A stretch of DNA of 5,729 bases, from assembly GCA_031255395.1 (NCBI GenBank), contig JAIRSQ010000039.1, forward strand, positions 1-5,729. Reading direction: 5' to 3'. The notes under the pieces are model-generated. The model searched no databases and was not told the DNA's origin. It saw only the letters and a program-made list of their open reading frames with translations. How positions within the stretch are numbered: the first letter of the stretch is position 1; each line of letters starts with the position of its first letter. Of this stretch, positions 1 through 5,729 are shown piece after piece. The stretch comes from Spirochaetaceae bacterium (GTDB lineage: Bacteria; Spirochaetota; Spirochaetia; Treponematales; Breznakiellaceae). The position numbers and the translations under genes are program-made.

Positions 1-1165
1 CTATGCGGAGGTATTCCTCCTGCTGCGGCGCGCTGAATATGACTGTGAGCCCGAAACGGTCGGCGAGGGAAAGCTGCTCCTGCATCGTGTCAAAGGCGCG
101 TATGTCGCCTGAAGAATCCTGCCTGTCAGCGCGCGGTTCCTTTACAAGATGGCGGCGGTTGCTGGTCGCGTATATCGCCACGTTTGAAGGCGTAGCCTCT
201 ACGCCGCCTTCCAGTGTCGCTTTAAGCGCCATGAATCCGCTGTCGCCTGCCTCGAAAGACAGGTCGTCGATAAACAGGATGAAGCGCAGCCCCCGGCCTG
301 CCAGAAGCCTCATCACGGCAGGCAGAGACGCAAGCTCCTCCTTCTTTATTTCAACTAGCCTGAGCCCGCGTCCTGAAAACTCGTTGCAGACCGCCTTGAC
401 AGTGGCTGACTTGCCGCAACCTCTGTCCCCGTACAGCAGGACGTTGTTTGCCTTTGTCAAATTTGACGCCGCTTCCTTTCCGCCGCCGGAAAGGAAGCGG
501 AGCGTGTTTGAAACCACCATCCCGCGCTCTTCATCGTACCCCGAAAGGTCCCGCAGTCTGACCGTGTCGCCGTTGCCTGCCGGCTTTAGTTTGCCCTCTT
601 CGACATAAAACAGGCTGTGGCGGGAAAAATCGCCTGCCCCGTTTTCGCGGACGAACGCGGCAACGGAAGCCGCGGTCCACTCCGCGTCGCCGGCAGGCGG
701 CGCGGAGAGACTGTCTGCCGAAAAAAGCCGCTCTTCCGCCCTGATACGCGCCAGCCCGAAGTCGGTTTCGCTGTTCGCGGCGTCCGAAGGGTAAAAAATT
801 CCGTCATAAAAACCGGCGAGGCGGGAAAAATCAAACGCCGCGGCACGGGCAAGAGCGGCAAGGTCGTTGGCGGCGATCTTTGCAACAAAGCCGTCCTCGT
901 CCAGACAGCCGCGTTCCGCCGCAAGGGTAAAGCGGTTCACGTCCGCGCGGGCAATCTCGTAAAAAACGCGACAAAACGGCGCGTCATCCGCATAGTCAGC
1001 GAAAACCTTGGTAAAACGCGCCCATGCCGCTGCCGGCACTGCGGGAACGGGAGCAAGCAGGCCGAGAAACGCGGCAACCAGCGGGTGTTCCCTCAAACCG
1101 GAGAACACCGCCAGTCCAGCCAGTCCAGCCCCGATAGAACCGCAGTAAGCCTCGTCGCTCGTCAT
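1..1165 (-). CDS. DUF815-family P-loop ATPase, partial (C-terminus beyond left edge)
   Basis: An open frame of 388 codons runs leftward off the window edge without a stop. From about residue 201 it matches the DUF815 AAA-like ATPase family as I know it: an RLRDLSGYDEER block (203-214), a Walker A GDRGCGKS (246-253) in the context NVLLYGDRG, a Walker B FILFIDDLSF (295-304), a sensor-like YATSNRRHL (332-340) and a DTMQEQLSLADRFGL block (359-373). Residues 1-200 form an Ala-rich, mostly helical-looking N-terminal part with no motif I recognise. No signal peptide or clear membrane segment is seen. The family's biological role is not established; nucleotide binding and hydrolysis are inferred from the motifs. 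The only ATG is at 1165, since the same frame meets the dksA stop just upstream. No strong Shine-Dalgarno precedes it, so coupling to dksA translation 9 bases away is likely. Members are usually a little over 400 residues, so only a short C-terminal tail should be missing. Confidence 0.9.
   Translation of the reverse strand, partial: MTSDEAYCGSIGAGLAGLAVFSGLREHPLVAAFLGLLAPVPAVPAAAWARFTKVFADYADDAPFCRVFYEIARADVNRFTLAAERGCLDEDGFVAKIAANDLAALARAAAFDFSRLAGFYDGIFYPSDAANSETDFGLARIRAEERLFSADSLSAPPAGDAEWTAASVAAFVRENGAGDFSRHSLFYVEEGKLKPAGNGDTVRLRDLSGYDEERGMVVSNTLRFLSGGGKEAASNLTKANNVLLYGDRGCGKSATVKAVCNEFSGRGLRLVEIKKEELASLPAVMRLLAGRGLRFILFIDDLSFEAGDSGFMALKATLEGGVEATPSNVAIYATSNRRHLVKEPRADRQDSSGDIRAFDTMQEQLSLADRFGLTVIFSAPQQEEYLRI
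1112..1129. repeat. 9-bp tandem duplication inside the DUF815 gene
   Basis: The unit CAGTCCAGC occurs twice head to tail. On the coding (minus) strand it encodes the repeated Gly-Leu-Ala of a GLAGLA stretch near residues 14-19 of the ATPase. It keeps the frame, lies in the variable N-terminal part, and is probably a simple slippage product. Confidence 0.7.
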
Positions 1166-1174
1166 CGCGTACGT

Positions 1175-1531
1175 TTACCGGTAGCGCTTCTCGTCCGCGC
1201 TCTTGCATTTGACGCACATCAGCGCGTAGGGGATGGCCTCCAGCCGGTCTTGCGGTATAGCCGTGCCGCACTTGACACAGCGTCCGTACTTGCCTTGCTT
1301 GATGCGAGTCAAAGCTGCGTCAATCTGCTTTAGCCGCTTCAATTCCTTTGATCCGATAGCCTCGATCATCTTCCTGTCGATGTCGTCAGAGGCTATATCG
1401 GCCAAATCCTTGGGGTCCATGCCCTCGACTATATCCTTAAAGTCGTTGTTACTGACCACAAGATTGTTGATTATCTCTTTTTTCTGGTCATTAAGCAGTT
1501 TTTCCATTTTGTCCAAAAATGCTTTATCCAT
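1175..1531 (-). CDS. dksA: DksA/TraR-family zinc-finger transcription regulator
   Basis: This 118-residue protein has the DksA/TraR layout: an N-terminal helical coiled coil (about 1-75) and a C4 zinc finger with Cys85-x2-Cys88 and Cys106-x2-Cys109. Between the cysteine pairs lies IPQDRLEAIPYALM. The coiled-coil tip carries acidic DDIDR (49-53), in the place where E. coli DksA has its functional aspartates. Family members bind in the RNA polymerase secondary channel and, with ppGpp, modulate initiation, especially at rRNA promoters; that role is inferred here. It is shorter than E. coli DksA (151 residues), as is common outside proteobacteria. The ATG at 1531 has a strong Shine-Dalgarno, AGAAGGAAG (1536-1544), and a promoter 30 bases upstream. 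It is the first gene of an operon with the DUF815 ATPase. The spirochaete-like sequence (for example the LKRLKQIDAAL and KSADEKR stretches) is the main clue to the organism. Whether it is a true DksA or a related TraR-like regulator is less certain than the family. Confidence 0.93.
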   Translation of the reverse strand: MDKAFLDKMEKLLNDQKKEIINNLVVSNNDFKDIVEGMDPKDLADIASDDIDRKMIEAIGSKELKRLKQIDAALTRIKQGKYGRCVKCGTAIPQDRLEAIPYALMCVKCKSADEKRYR

Positions 1532-1561
1532 GTCTCTTCCTTCTGATAATAAATTGAAGGG

Positions 1562-1590
1562 ATACTAGCTTAAACCGCAAAAATAGTCAA
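1562..1590 (-). promoter_or_regulatory. Sigma70-type promoter of the dksA-DUF815 operon
   Basis: Read on the minus strand, a -35 box TTGACT (1585-1590) and a -10 box TAGTAT (1562-1567) are separated by exactly 17 bases. They match the consensus at 5 of 6 and 4 of 6 positions. Transcription would start near 1555, giving a short leader of about 25 bases that contains the dksA Shine-Dalgarno. Confidence 0.7.
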
Positions 1591-1613
1591 GATACCGCGT
1601 TGCGTTATGAAAA

Positions 1614-1724
1614 ATGTTGCCGAAAGAAGCCGCGCTTCAATGGGAAACCGGTAAAATTCAGGTCGTAAACGTCTTTAGCCGCCGCGGAAACGCCTCCTTG
1701 ACGCGGGGAATGCCGCGGGCTTAG
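1614..1724 (+). other. Short reading frame upstream of phoH, possible frameshifted N-terminal extension
   Basis: An ATG-started frame of 36 codons ends at a TAG 20 bases before the phoH start. It reads like real protein (QWETGKIQVVNVFSRRGN near its middle) and uses GC-rich third positions like its neighbours. The phoH frame is itself open upstream of its TTG, from about 1679, and reads LLDAGNAAGLDWSAEADLED into the called protein. The two parts would join through one missing base near 1695-1700. No Shine-Dalgarno precedes the ATG. It could be a decayed or mis-sequenced extension of phoH, a leader peptide, or chance; I do not recognise it in any family. Confidence 0.25.
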
Positions 1725-1734
1725 ACTGGAGCGC

Positions 1735-1739
1735 AGAGG
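1735..1739 (+). promoter_or_regulatory. Ribosome binding site supporting the phoH TTG start
   Basis: AGAGG ends 5 bases before the TTG at 1745. No ATG or GTG occurs in the phoH frame between the upstream stop at 1676-1678 and this TTG, so this site decides the start. Confidence 0.5.
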
Positions 1740-1744
1740 CGGAT

Positions 1745-2710
1745 TTGGAAGACAGTATAACGATAGCGCTGGACGGCAAGGATCTGGTTGCGGCGGTTTG
1801 CGGTTCTAACGACGGCAATCTCAAGGCCATCGGGAGCGCGCTGGGCGGCAGGCTTTCCGTGCGCGGCAACGAAGTCAGGATGGAGGGACTGGACGGGACG
1901 AGGGCAAAGCGGTTTCGCGGCGTGATGGACAGCCTTGTCGAAGCGGCTCGTAAAGGAGAAACGCCGTCGCCTGAGTTTGTCGAGGCGCTTACAAGCGATT
2001 TTGAAGGCGGTTCAGACGGCGCCGCGCGTCACGCCGAAACGATACTTGCGGGCCGCATAAGCATACCGCACGGCTTTGGCAAAGTGTTTCCGCGCACCGG
2101 CAATCAGGCCGCTTATGTACAAGGAATGTGGCAGTCTGATATATGCTTTTGCGTGGGCCCGGCAGGGACAGGCAAAACCTACCTCGCGATAGCGTGCGCG
2201 CTGTCGCTAGTGCTTTCAAAAAAGATGCGGAAACTCGTGCTGACGCGCCCGGTCGTAGAGGCCGGCGAGAGCCTCGGTTTTTTGCCCGGCGACCTTACCC
2301 AGAAAATAAACCCGTATCTGCGCCCTCTCTACGACGCAATGGAAGCGCTGATACCCTGCGAAGTGATACGCCGGATGGAGGACAGCCGCGCCATCGAGAT
2401 AGCGCCACTGGCCTATATGCGCGGACGGAGCCTGAACGAAGCCTTTATCATACTTGACGAGGCGCAGAATACCACTAAGGAACAGATGAAGATGTTCCTT
2501 ACGCGGCTTGGAACCGGCTCGCGGGCGGTGATTACTGGAGACGCCACCCAAATCGATCTGCCAAAACGCGGGGCTTCCGGCCTGCTTCACGCTCTTTCGA
2601 TACTTAAAAATATTGACGGCATCAGTTTCTCGTATCTGAATTCCACAGACGTGGTAAGAAATCCGCTTATAAAAAAAATAATACGGGCTTATGATGAAGA
2701 AAACTATTGA
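1745..2710 (+). CDS. phoH: PhoH family protein (PhoH-like ATPase)
   Basis: A full-length PhoH-like protein of 321 residues. The N-terminal 110 residues form the small domain seen before the ATPase core in this family (GSNDGNLKAIG, then LSVRGNEVRMEG). The core has RTGNQAAYVQGM (117-128), Walker A GPAGTGKT (138-145), LTRPVVEAGESLGFLPGD (166-183), Walker B IILDEAQN (235-242) and ITGDATQIDLP (263-273). It ends with a family-typical VVRNPLIKKIIRAYDEEN. Members are cytoplasmic P-loop ATPases related to the helicase-like PhoH of E. coli. Conserved linkage to ybeY suggests a role in RNA metabolism, but the exact reaction is not settled. The start is a TTG, since the frame has no ATG or GTG upstream. 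The 3' end overlaps the next gene by 20 bases, so the two are almost certainly cotranscribed and translationally coupled. All key motifs are intact. Confidence 0.95.
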   Translation: MEDSITIALDGKDLVAAVCGSNDGNLKAIGSALGGRLSVRGNEVRMEGLDGTRAKRFRGVMDSLVEAARKGETPSPEFVEALTSDFEGGSDGAARHAETILAGRISIPHGFGKVFPRTGNQAAYVQGMWQSDICFCVGPAGTGKTYLAIACALSLVLSKKMRKLVLTRPVVEAGESLGFLPGDLTQKINPYLRPLYDAMEALIPCEVIRRMEDSRAIEIAPLAYMRGRSLNEAFIILDEAQNTTKEQMKMFLTRLGTGSRAVITGDATQIDLPKRGASGLLHALSILKNIDGISFSYLNSTDVVRNPLIKKIIRAYDEENY

Positions 2711-4142
2711 CGAAAATAAAAAATCTCTGCTCGAAACAGTGGCGGACGCCGTAGAATCTACCGGTATTACGGCAAAGCAGGCCTCCGCTGTCACGCTTTC
2801 GTTCTTCGTTTCAGCGGGACTGTTTCTAACCGGCAACGAAGCGAGGCCGCATGTTCTTGTCGGACGGGCACTGATATTTTTGCTGTTTTTCATCTTTTTT
2901 ATATTTTTCACAGGCAGGCGGATAGGCGTCAAGCAAAAACGCGGACGGACGGAAACTGAAGTGATTCTGCTGTCGGCGCTAAGCGCCTGTTATTTTGTCT
3001 CCGTATATTTTGTCCGAAACATCACATTGTTCGACGGCTATATGCCAGTTTCAATAGCGGTGCCGACGGCGTTAGTGGTGATGCTGGTATCAATATCCAT
3101 CGACCGCCGGCTTGGGATGATAATAGCGCTGATACTTCCGATTGGAGCGTTGCTGTCCGGTTCTATCAACATATACGCGTACCTGGCAGGGTCGGCTTCC
3201 GGCGCGGCGGGCGCGCTGGCGGTACACAACGCGGGGCGGCGCATGGACATGGTGAATGCGGGCGTGATAATCGCCGCTGTAAACGTTGTCACGATCGCTT
3301 TGATACTGCTTATACAGGACTGCCCGGCAAAATTCTACCCGTTCATACTGTTCTGGGCCGCCGTGAACGGACTGGCGTCGGGAATGCTGGTTTTGGGCAT
3401 CCTGCCCGTCATAGAAAACGCTTTGCATCTTGCGACCACGTTCAGGCTGATAGAACTGCTAGACACGGAAACGCCGATACTGAAAAAGCTGGAACTCGCT
3501 GCCCCGATGACCTACAGCCACTCGGTGATGACCGCGTCCCTGGCCGAAGCCGCCTGCAAAGCTATCGGCGCGCGCGCGCTGCTTGCCCGGGTGGGAGCGT
3601 ACTACCACGACATAGGCAAGACAGACCATCCCGAATATTTTGTGGAAAACCAAATATCGTACAACAAACATGACGAGCTGAACCCGCGCCTGTCTGCCAC
3701 GATAATCCGCAGTCATGTAAAGCTTGGCGTGGAAAAGGCGCGGGCGGCGGGATTGCCGACCGAGGTTGTCGACATCATAGCCGAACATCACGGCAATTCG
3801 CTTATAAAATGGTTCTACAACGCCGCGCTCGAAAAAGAAGGGCAGGTGAACATGGAAGATTTTTGCTATCAGGGCGATCCGCCGCGCTCCCGCGAAGCCG
3901 CCGTAGTTATGCTGGCGGACATTGTCGAAGCGGCTAGCCGCACGCTAGAAAAGCCCACGGTGGCGCGCCTTGAAAAGTTTATAGACGAACTGTTCAGAGA
4001 CAGGTACGAGACCGGCCAACTGGCTAATTCAGACCTTACTTTCCGCGATATGGAAACAATAAAGCAAACTTTTGTCCGCGTACTTGTCAGTTTTCATCAC
4101 TCTCGCATCGATTATCCCAAGATTCCCTCTGAACGCCAGTAG
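2691..4142 (+). CDS. Membrane HD-domain phosphohydrolase, PgpH/YqfF-like
   Basis: A protein of 483 residues with two parts. Residues about 30-240 hold seven or eight hydrophobic segments (about 33-49, 57-74, 91-108, 118-136, 141-157, 162-178, 188-208, 213-238). Residues about 250-475 are a cytoplasmic HD domain. Its visible metal ligands are His277 (YSHSVM), His306-Asp307 in HDIGK, His342 (RSHVKLG), His366-His367 (EHHG) and Asp409 (MLADIVEAASR), the full set expected of a PgpH-type HD hydrolase. Characterised relatives such as Listeria PgpH hydrolyse cyclic-di-AMP to pApA; that activity is inferred here. Those proteins exceed 700 residues because a large extracellular domain follows the first membrane helix. 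Here that loop is only about seven residues, so the domain is absent. The start may be ATG 2691 or 2694; both overlap the phoH end. The C-terminus (FHHSRIDYPKI) looks native, so the nearby IS did not truncate it. Confidence 0.92.
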   Translation: MMKKTIDENKKSLLETVADAVESTGITAKQASAVTLSFFVSAGLFLTGNEARPHVLVGRALIFLLFFIFFIFFTGRRIGVKQKRGRTETEVILLSALSACYFVSVYFVRNITLFDGYMPVSIAVPTALVVMLVSISIDRRLGMIIALILPIGALLSGSINIYAYLAGSASGAAGALAVHNAGRRMDMVNAGVIIAAVNVVTIALILLIQDCPAKFYPFILFWAAVNGLASGMLVLGILPVIENALHLATTFRLIELLDTETPILKKLELAAPMTYSHSVMTASLAEAACKAIGARALLARVGAYYHDIGKTDHPEYFVENQISYNKHDELNPRLSATIIRSHVKLGVEKARAAGLPTEVVDIIAEHHGNSLIKWFYNAALEKEGQVNMEDFCYQGDPPRSREAAVVMLADIVEAASRTLEKPTVARLEKFIDELFRDRYETGQLANSDLTFRDMETIKQTFVRVLVSFHHSRIDYPKIPSERQ

Positions 4143-4162
4143 CCGGAACGCCGGCGGGCGGG

Positions 4163-4206
4163 TTATTCGCAGTGGGATTTAATACCCCACGAGCTACACT
4201 TGACCC
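4163..4206 (+). repeat. Left terminal inverted repeat of the IS
   Basis: It begins TTATTCGCAGTGG, identical over 13 bases to the reverse complement of the right end. It continues through TTTAATA and a C-rich block, diverges, then ends in a shared ACTTGACCC (4198-4206). The 44-base copy is about 5 bases shorter than its partner in the variable middle. Confidence 0.8.
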
Positions 4207-4212
4207 ACAGAA

Positions 4213-5272
4213 TCACGCGAGGTATTCCCGGTACGCCAGCAGAATATATAATCTCATTAACCCCAGCCATATCGTCTTTACACCGGGCTGCCTGTCACTC
4301 GGCACCCTCTTCGGCCATCCCAGCCGTCCGAGACAATCCGCCGCTTCTTTTATCGTGTACGGATTCTTCGGTCCATTTTCGGTTTTGTTCGCAATACAAT
4401 ACAACGATTTTCACTCGTCTTCCTCCAAAAACAGGGAACAGGGCAGTTCAGGCGTAAGCCGCGCCGCGTATTCCATGTTCAGTATCATTGCCGCGATGAT
4501 TGAGAGCGTAAGAATAATGGCCATCGTTTTGTCCATGCTCCGCTCCTGTAACTTCTCAATGGCGCACCCGCTCTTAAGCGCGTAATGAAACCGCCCTGTC
4601 TTCAACCGCCGCACATAATATCCGGCATACTCATACGCTTCTTCCGGGCTTGTTACCTGTTCGCCGGCCATCATCGGAAACGAAGTTTCCGTAACCGTTC
4701 TGCCGGCCCATTCCCCGCGGGCGGCTTTTCTTCCTTCACATAGATAACGTTCATGTCTGTACAATCCGGCAATGTCTTAACCGTACTGAGAGTATGCGGT
4801 CGTTTTACCGGATATGACGCGTACCGCATCTGTAATACCGCCTCCCGCTCCGGTATGCCGCTCCGGCTGTCCCGAGGTATAGTTACTTACCGTCGCAACT
4901 CACTGCTAGGCAGCCATGGATGCTGACCCCCAGTGTCTTGTCGCTGATATACCCTATCCCTTCGGCTTTCAGACGGGTGTTGCAGCTTGCCCCCGCGGTA
5001 TCCTGAACGGCCAGAATAGTCCGTCCGGCCAGGCGCAGTATCGTCGCTTCACGGCGCGCCTTTAGGATTCCCTCCAGGTCAAAGCTTTCATTCCCGGGCA
5101 TCCGGTAAATCTCTTTGGCTTCGGCCCGGTCCGCGCTTTCTTCCCGGATTGACTTGTCCGGCTGCTTGTAAAGAGTCCCCGTCGTTCTGATAAACCGTTC
5201 CTCCAGCAGTAACGAATGAAAATCCAGCCCAGCAAATTCTTCTTCCATGTCGAATCTTTTCCCTTTTGCCAT
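4213..5272 (-). pseudogene. IS4-family transposase, inactivated
   Basis: The remnant lies in three pieces. Residues 1-129 (5272 to 4883) include REESADRAEAKEIYRM and AVQDT with Asp91, the likely first catalytic acid. The protein then meets TAA at 4883-4885 and continues in another frame (about 4881 to 4698: PEREAVLQMRYA, KRPHTLSTVKTLPD, VIYVKEEKPPAG). The stretch expected between these pieces, including the second catalytic Asp, is missing, so there is an internal deletion. The frame changes again at 4675-4697. It then runs through GEQVTSPEEAYEYAGYYVRR and LKSGCAIEKLQERS to an in-frame TGA at 4411-4413, and resumes in the same frame as KSLYCIANKT and GVKTIWLGLMRLY to a stop at 4213-4215. The tail resembles the C-terminal region of IS4 and Tn5-type transposases. 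The start has a strong Shine-Dalgarno (GGGAGGG, 5277-5283). Family assignment is from remembered signatures. Confidence 0.87.
4675..4691. repeat. Perfect 17-bp hairpin at a transposase frame break
   Basis: CGGAAAC and GTTTCCG form a 7-bp stem around a GAA loop. The transposase changes frame exactly across this stretch, so the hairpin may mark the indel. There is no T-run, so it is not a terminator. Confidence 0.6.
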
Positions 5273-5304
5273 ATTCCCCTCCCGGAGTTCTTAACTGTTA
5301 AGAG

Positions 5305-5313
5305 AGCATAGCA
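5305..5313 (-). promoter_or_regulatory. Possible extended -10 promoter of the transposase
   Basis: On the minus strand TGCTATGCT fits a TGn-extended -10 (TATGCT, 4 of 6). The nearest -35-like TTGACC (5332-5337) lies 21 bases upstream, too far for a standard spacer, so an extended -10 promoter is the only reasonable reading. It is followed by a 6-bp inverted repeat (5289-5303) in the leader. Confidence 0.3.
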
Positions 5314-5330
5314 CGATCAAGGAGAATTGG

Positions 5331-5379
5331 GGGTCAAGTTTAGCGCAAGCGGCGGGATATTAAACTCCACTGCGAATAA
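5331..5379 (-). repeat. Right terminal inverted repeat of the IS
   Basis: This is the reverse-complement partner of the left end. The outer 13 bases (5367-5379) match exactly, followed by TTTAATA, a C-rich block and ACTTGACCC (5331-5339) at the inner end. It lies upstream of the transposase start, as expected for an IS end. Confidence 0.8.
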
Positions 5380-5447
5380 AATAAGGACACGGCACACAGG
5401 TAGCGGCTTTGGCGGGCCGTTGCCGGCAAAATCCGCATGTTGAAATT
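5380..5447. other. Short gap between the IS end and the methyltransferase gene
   Basis: These 68 bases hold a perfect 10-base palindrome (TTGCCGGCAA, 5420-5429) that could be part of a hairpin downstream of the methyltransferase. No clear T-run follows on the minus strand, so I do not call a terminator. Confidence 0.4.
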
Positions 5448-5729
5448 TCAGGAAGCGTTGCCGGACGGACGGCGGGCGCAAACGGCGTACATCTCGCTGT
5501 TGTCTATCATGACTTCCAGTCTCATGCCCAGCTTTTTCATCAAGCCGGCAACCGTCTCCGCGGGCGGAAGGCTGTCAAGGCTCACGTCGCGGTGCGCGTG
5601 TATGTGAACACCGTTTATCCTCTCTTTGCTGGCAGAATGCAGTATCGCAAGCAACCCGCCCTTTTTCAGCGCCGCTATCATGTTCCTTATCATTCGGGGT
5701 TTGTCGTCAATATGGGGGAAAACCGAATA
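5448..5729 (-). CDS. Class I SAM-dependent methyltransferase, partial (N-terminus beyond right edge)
   Basis: The last 93 residues of a leftward protein are visible, ending at a TGA (5448-5450). The segment SVFPHIDDKPRMIRNMIAAL, then KKGGLLAILHSASKERIN, resembles the region after motif IV and the LKPGG turn of UbiE/Methyltransf_11-type enzymes. The following SLPPAETVAGLMKKLGMRLE and IDNSEMYAVCARR fit the final helix and strands of the Rossmann-like fold. The SAM-binding glycine-rich motif I would lie in the missing N-terminal half. The substrate cannot be told from this part. The gene converges on the HD phosphohydrolase gene, with the IS remnant between them. Confidence 0.82.
   Translation of the reverse strand, partial: YSVFPHIDDKPRMIRNMIAALKKGGLLAILHSASKERINGVHIHAHRDVSLDSLPPAETVAGLMKKLGMRLEVMIDNSEMYAVCARRPSGNAS

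Larger units (their letters stand above)
1532..1744. other. Divergent intergenic region between dksA and phoH
   Basis: These 213 bases separate the leftward dksA operon from the rightward phoH operon. The dksA side holds a clear promoter and Shine-Dalgarno. On the phoH side I find only a possible -10 (TAAAAT, 1652-1657) without a matching -35, a weak 5-bp hairpin (1626-1638), and a short reading frame (1614-1724) described separately. No operator-like repeat or riboswitch is evident. Confidence 0.6.
4163..5379. mobile_element. Degenerate IS4-group insertion sequence, inverted repeat to inverted repeat
   Basis: A remnant of about 1.2 kb is bounded by imperfect terminal inverted repeats and contains one leftward, multiply broken transposase. 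An intact relative would be expected to be larger, because part of the transposase is missing. No matching direct repeats are visible outside the ends: the left flank is GGCGGGCGG and the right flank AATAAGGAC. Target duplication has therefore been lost, or one flank was rearranged. It sits between the HD phosphohydrolase and a methyltransferase gene. It cannot mobilise itself, but could still be moved in trans if intact copies exist in the genome. Confidence 0.85.

Noticed and set aside
3..1333. Long plus-strand frames at 3-608 and 617-1333, and minus-strand frames at 586-924 and 996-1271.
   Set aside because: They are off-frame shadows of the DUF815 gene, which has clear family motifs across the same span; their own translations are Arg- and Ser-rich without motifs.
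2671..2678. Run of eight A near the end of phoH as a slippage site fusing PhoH to the HD protein.
   Set aside because: Both alternative frames meet a stop within a few codons (TAA at 2679-2681 in one, TGA at 2692-2694 in the other), so slippage would not create a fusion.
4142..4155. Hairpin GCCGG-AACG-CCGGC right after the HD stop as a rho-independent terminator.
   Set aside because: The stem is only 5 bp and no T-run follows; the next bases are GGGCGGG and then the IS end.
4172..4585. Plus-strand frames at 4172-4585 and 4200-4457.
   Set aside because: They lie antisense to the transposase remnant, which has recognisable IS4-type sequence on the minus strand.
5289..5303. Inverted repeat TCTTAA-CTG-TTAAGA upstream of the transposase as an operator.
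   Set aside because: It is a single short A/T-rich palindrome in the IS leader; nothing else supports regulator binding.
4163..5379. The three broken frames as separate small accessory genes or a toxin-antitoxin pair.
   Set aside because: They are collinear pieces of one transposase on one strand, bounded by terminal inverted repeats.

Overview
The window looks like a moderately GC-rich bacterial chromosome, most likely a spirochaete of the Treponema group. That placement is an inference from memory. It rests on the DksA-like protein (acidic DDIDR tip, CxxC zinc pair, LEAIPYA stretch) and on the phoH plus membrane-HD gene pair. No rRNA or other marker is present to confirm it. There is no tRNA, rRNA, CRISPR array or prophage module.

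Layout. Positions 1-1531 hold a leftward operon: a DksA/TraR zinc-finger regulator (1175-1531), then, 9 bases downstream, a DUF815-type P-loop ATPase (1165 to the left edge, C-terminus missing). A good sigma70-type promoter (1562-1590) drives the operon from a 213-base divergent intergenic region. Rightward from that region run phoH (1745-2710, TTG start) and, overlapping it by 20 bases, a polytopic membrane HD phosphohydrolase related to PgpH/YqfF (2691-4142). Positions 4163-5379 are a dead insertion sequence of the IS4 group. It is bounded by imperfect terminal inverted repeats and holds a leftward transposase reading frame broken by an internal deletion, a second frame change and an in-frame TGA. 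It has also lost its catalytic glutamate. The right end (5448-5729) carries the C-terminal 93 residues of a leftward class I SAM-dependent methyltransferase.

How the genes work together. phoH and the HD gene belong to the widespread phoH-pgpH-ybeY neighbourhood, linked to RNA metabolism and, for PgpH, to cyclic-di-AMP hydrolysis. Here the IS remnant starts about 20 bases after the HD stop, and the expected ybeY is not in the window, so the IS marks a synteny break. The dksA-DUF815 pair joins a ppGpp-linked RNA polymerase regulator to an ATPase of unknown role.

I did not find a convincing new multi-gene system. The points most worth checking are the IS decay history and synteny break, the HD protein without the usual extracellular domain, and a possible frameshifted N-terminal extension of phoH.
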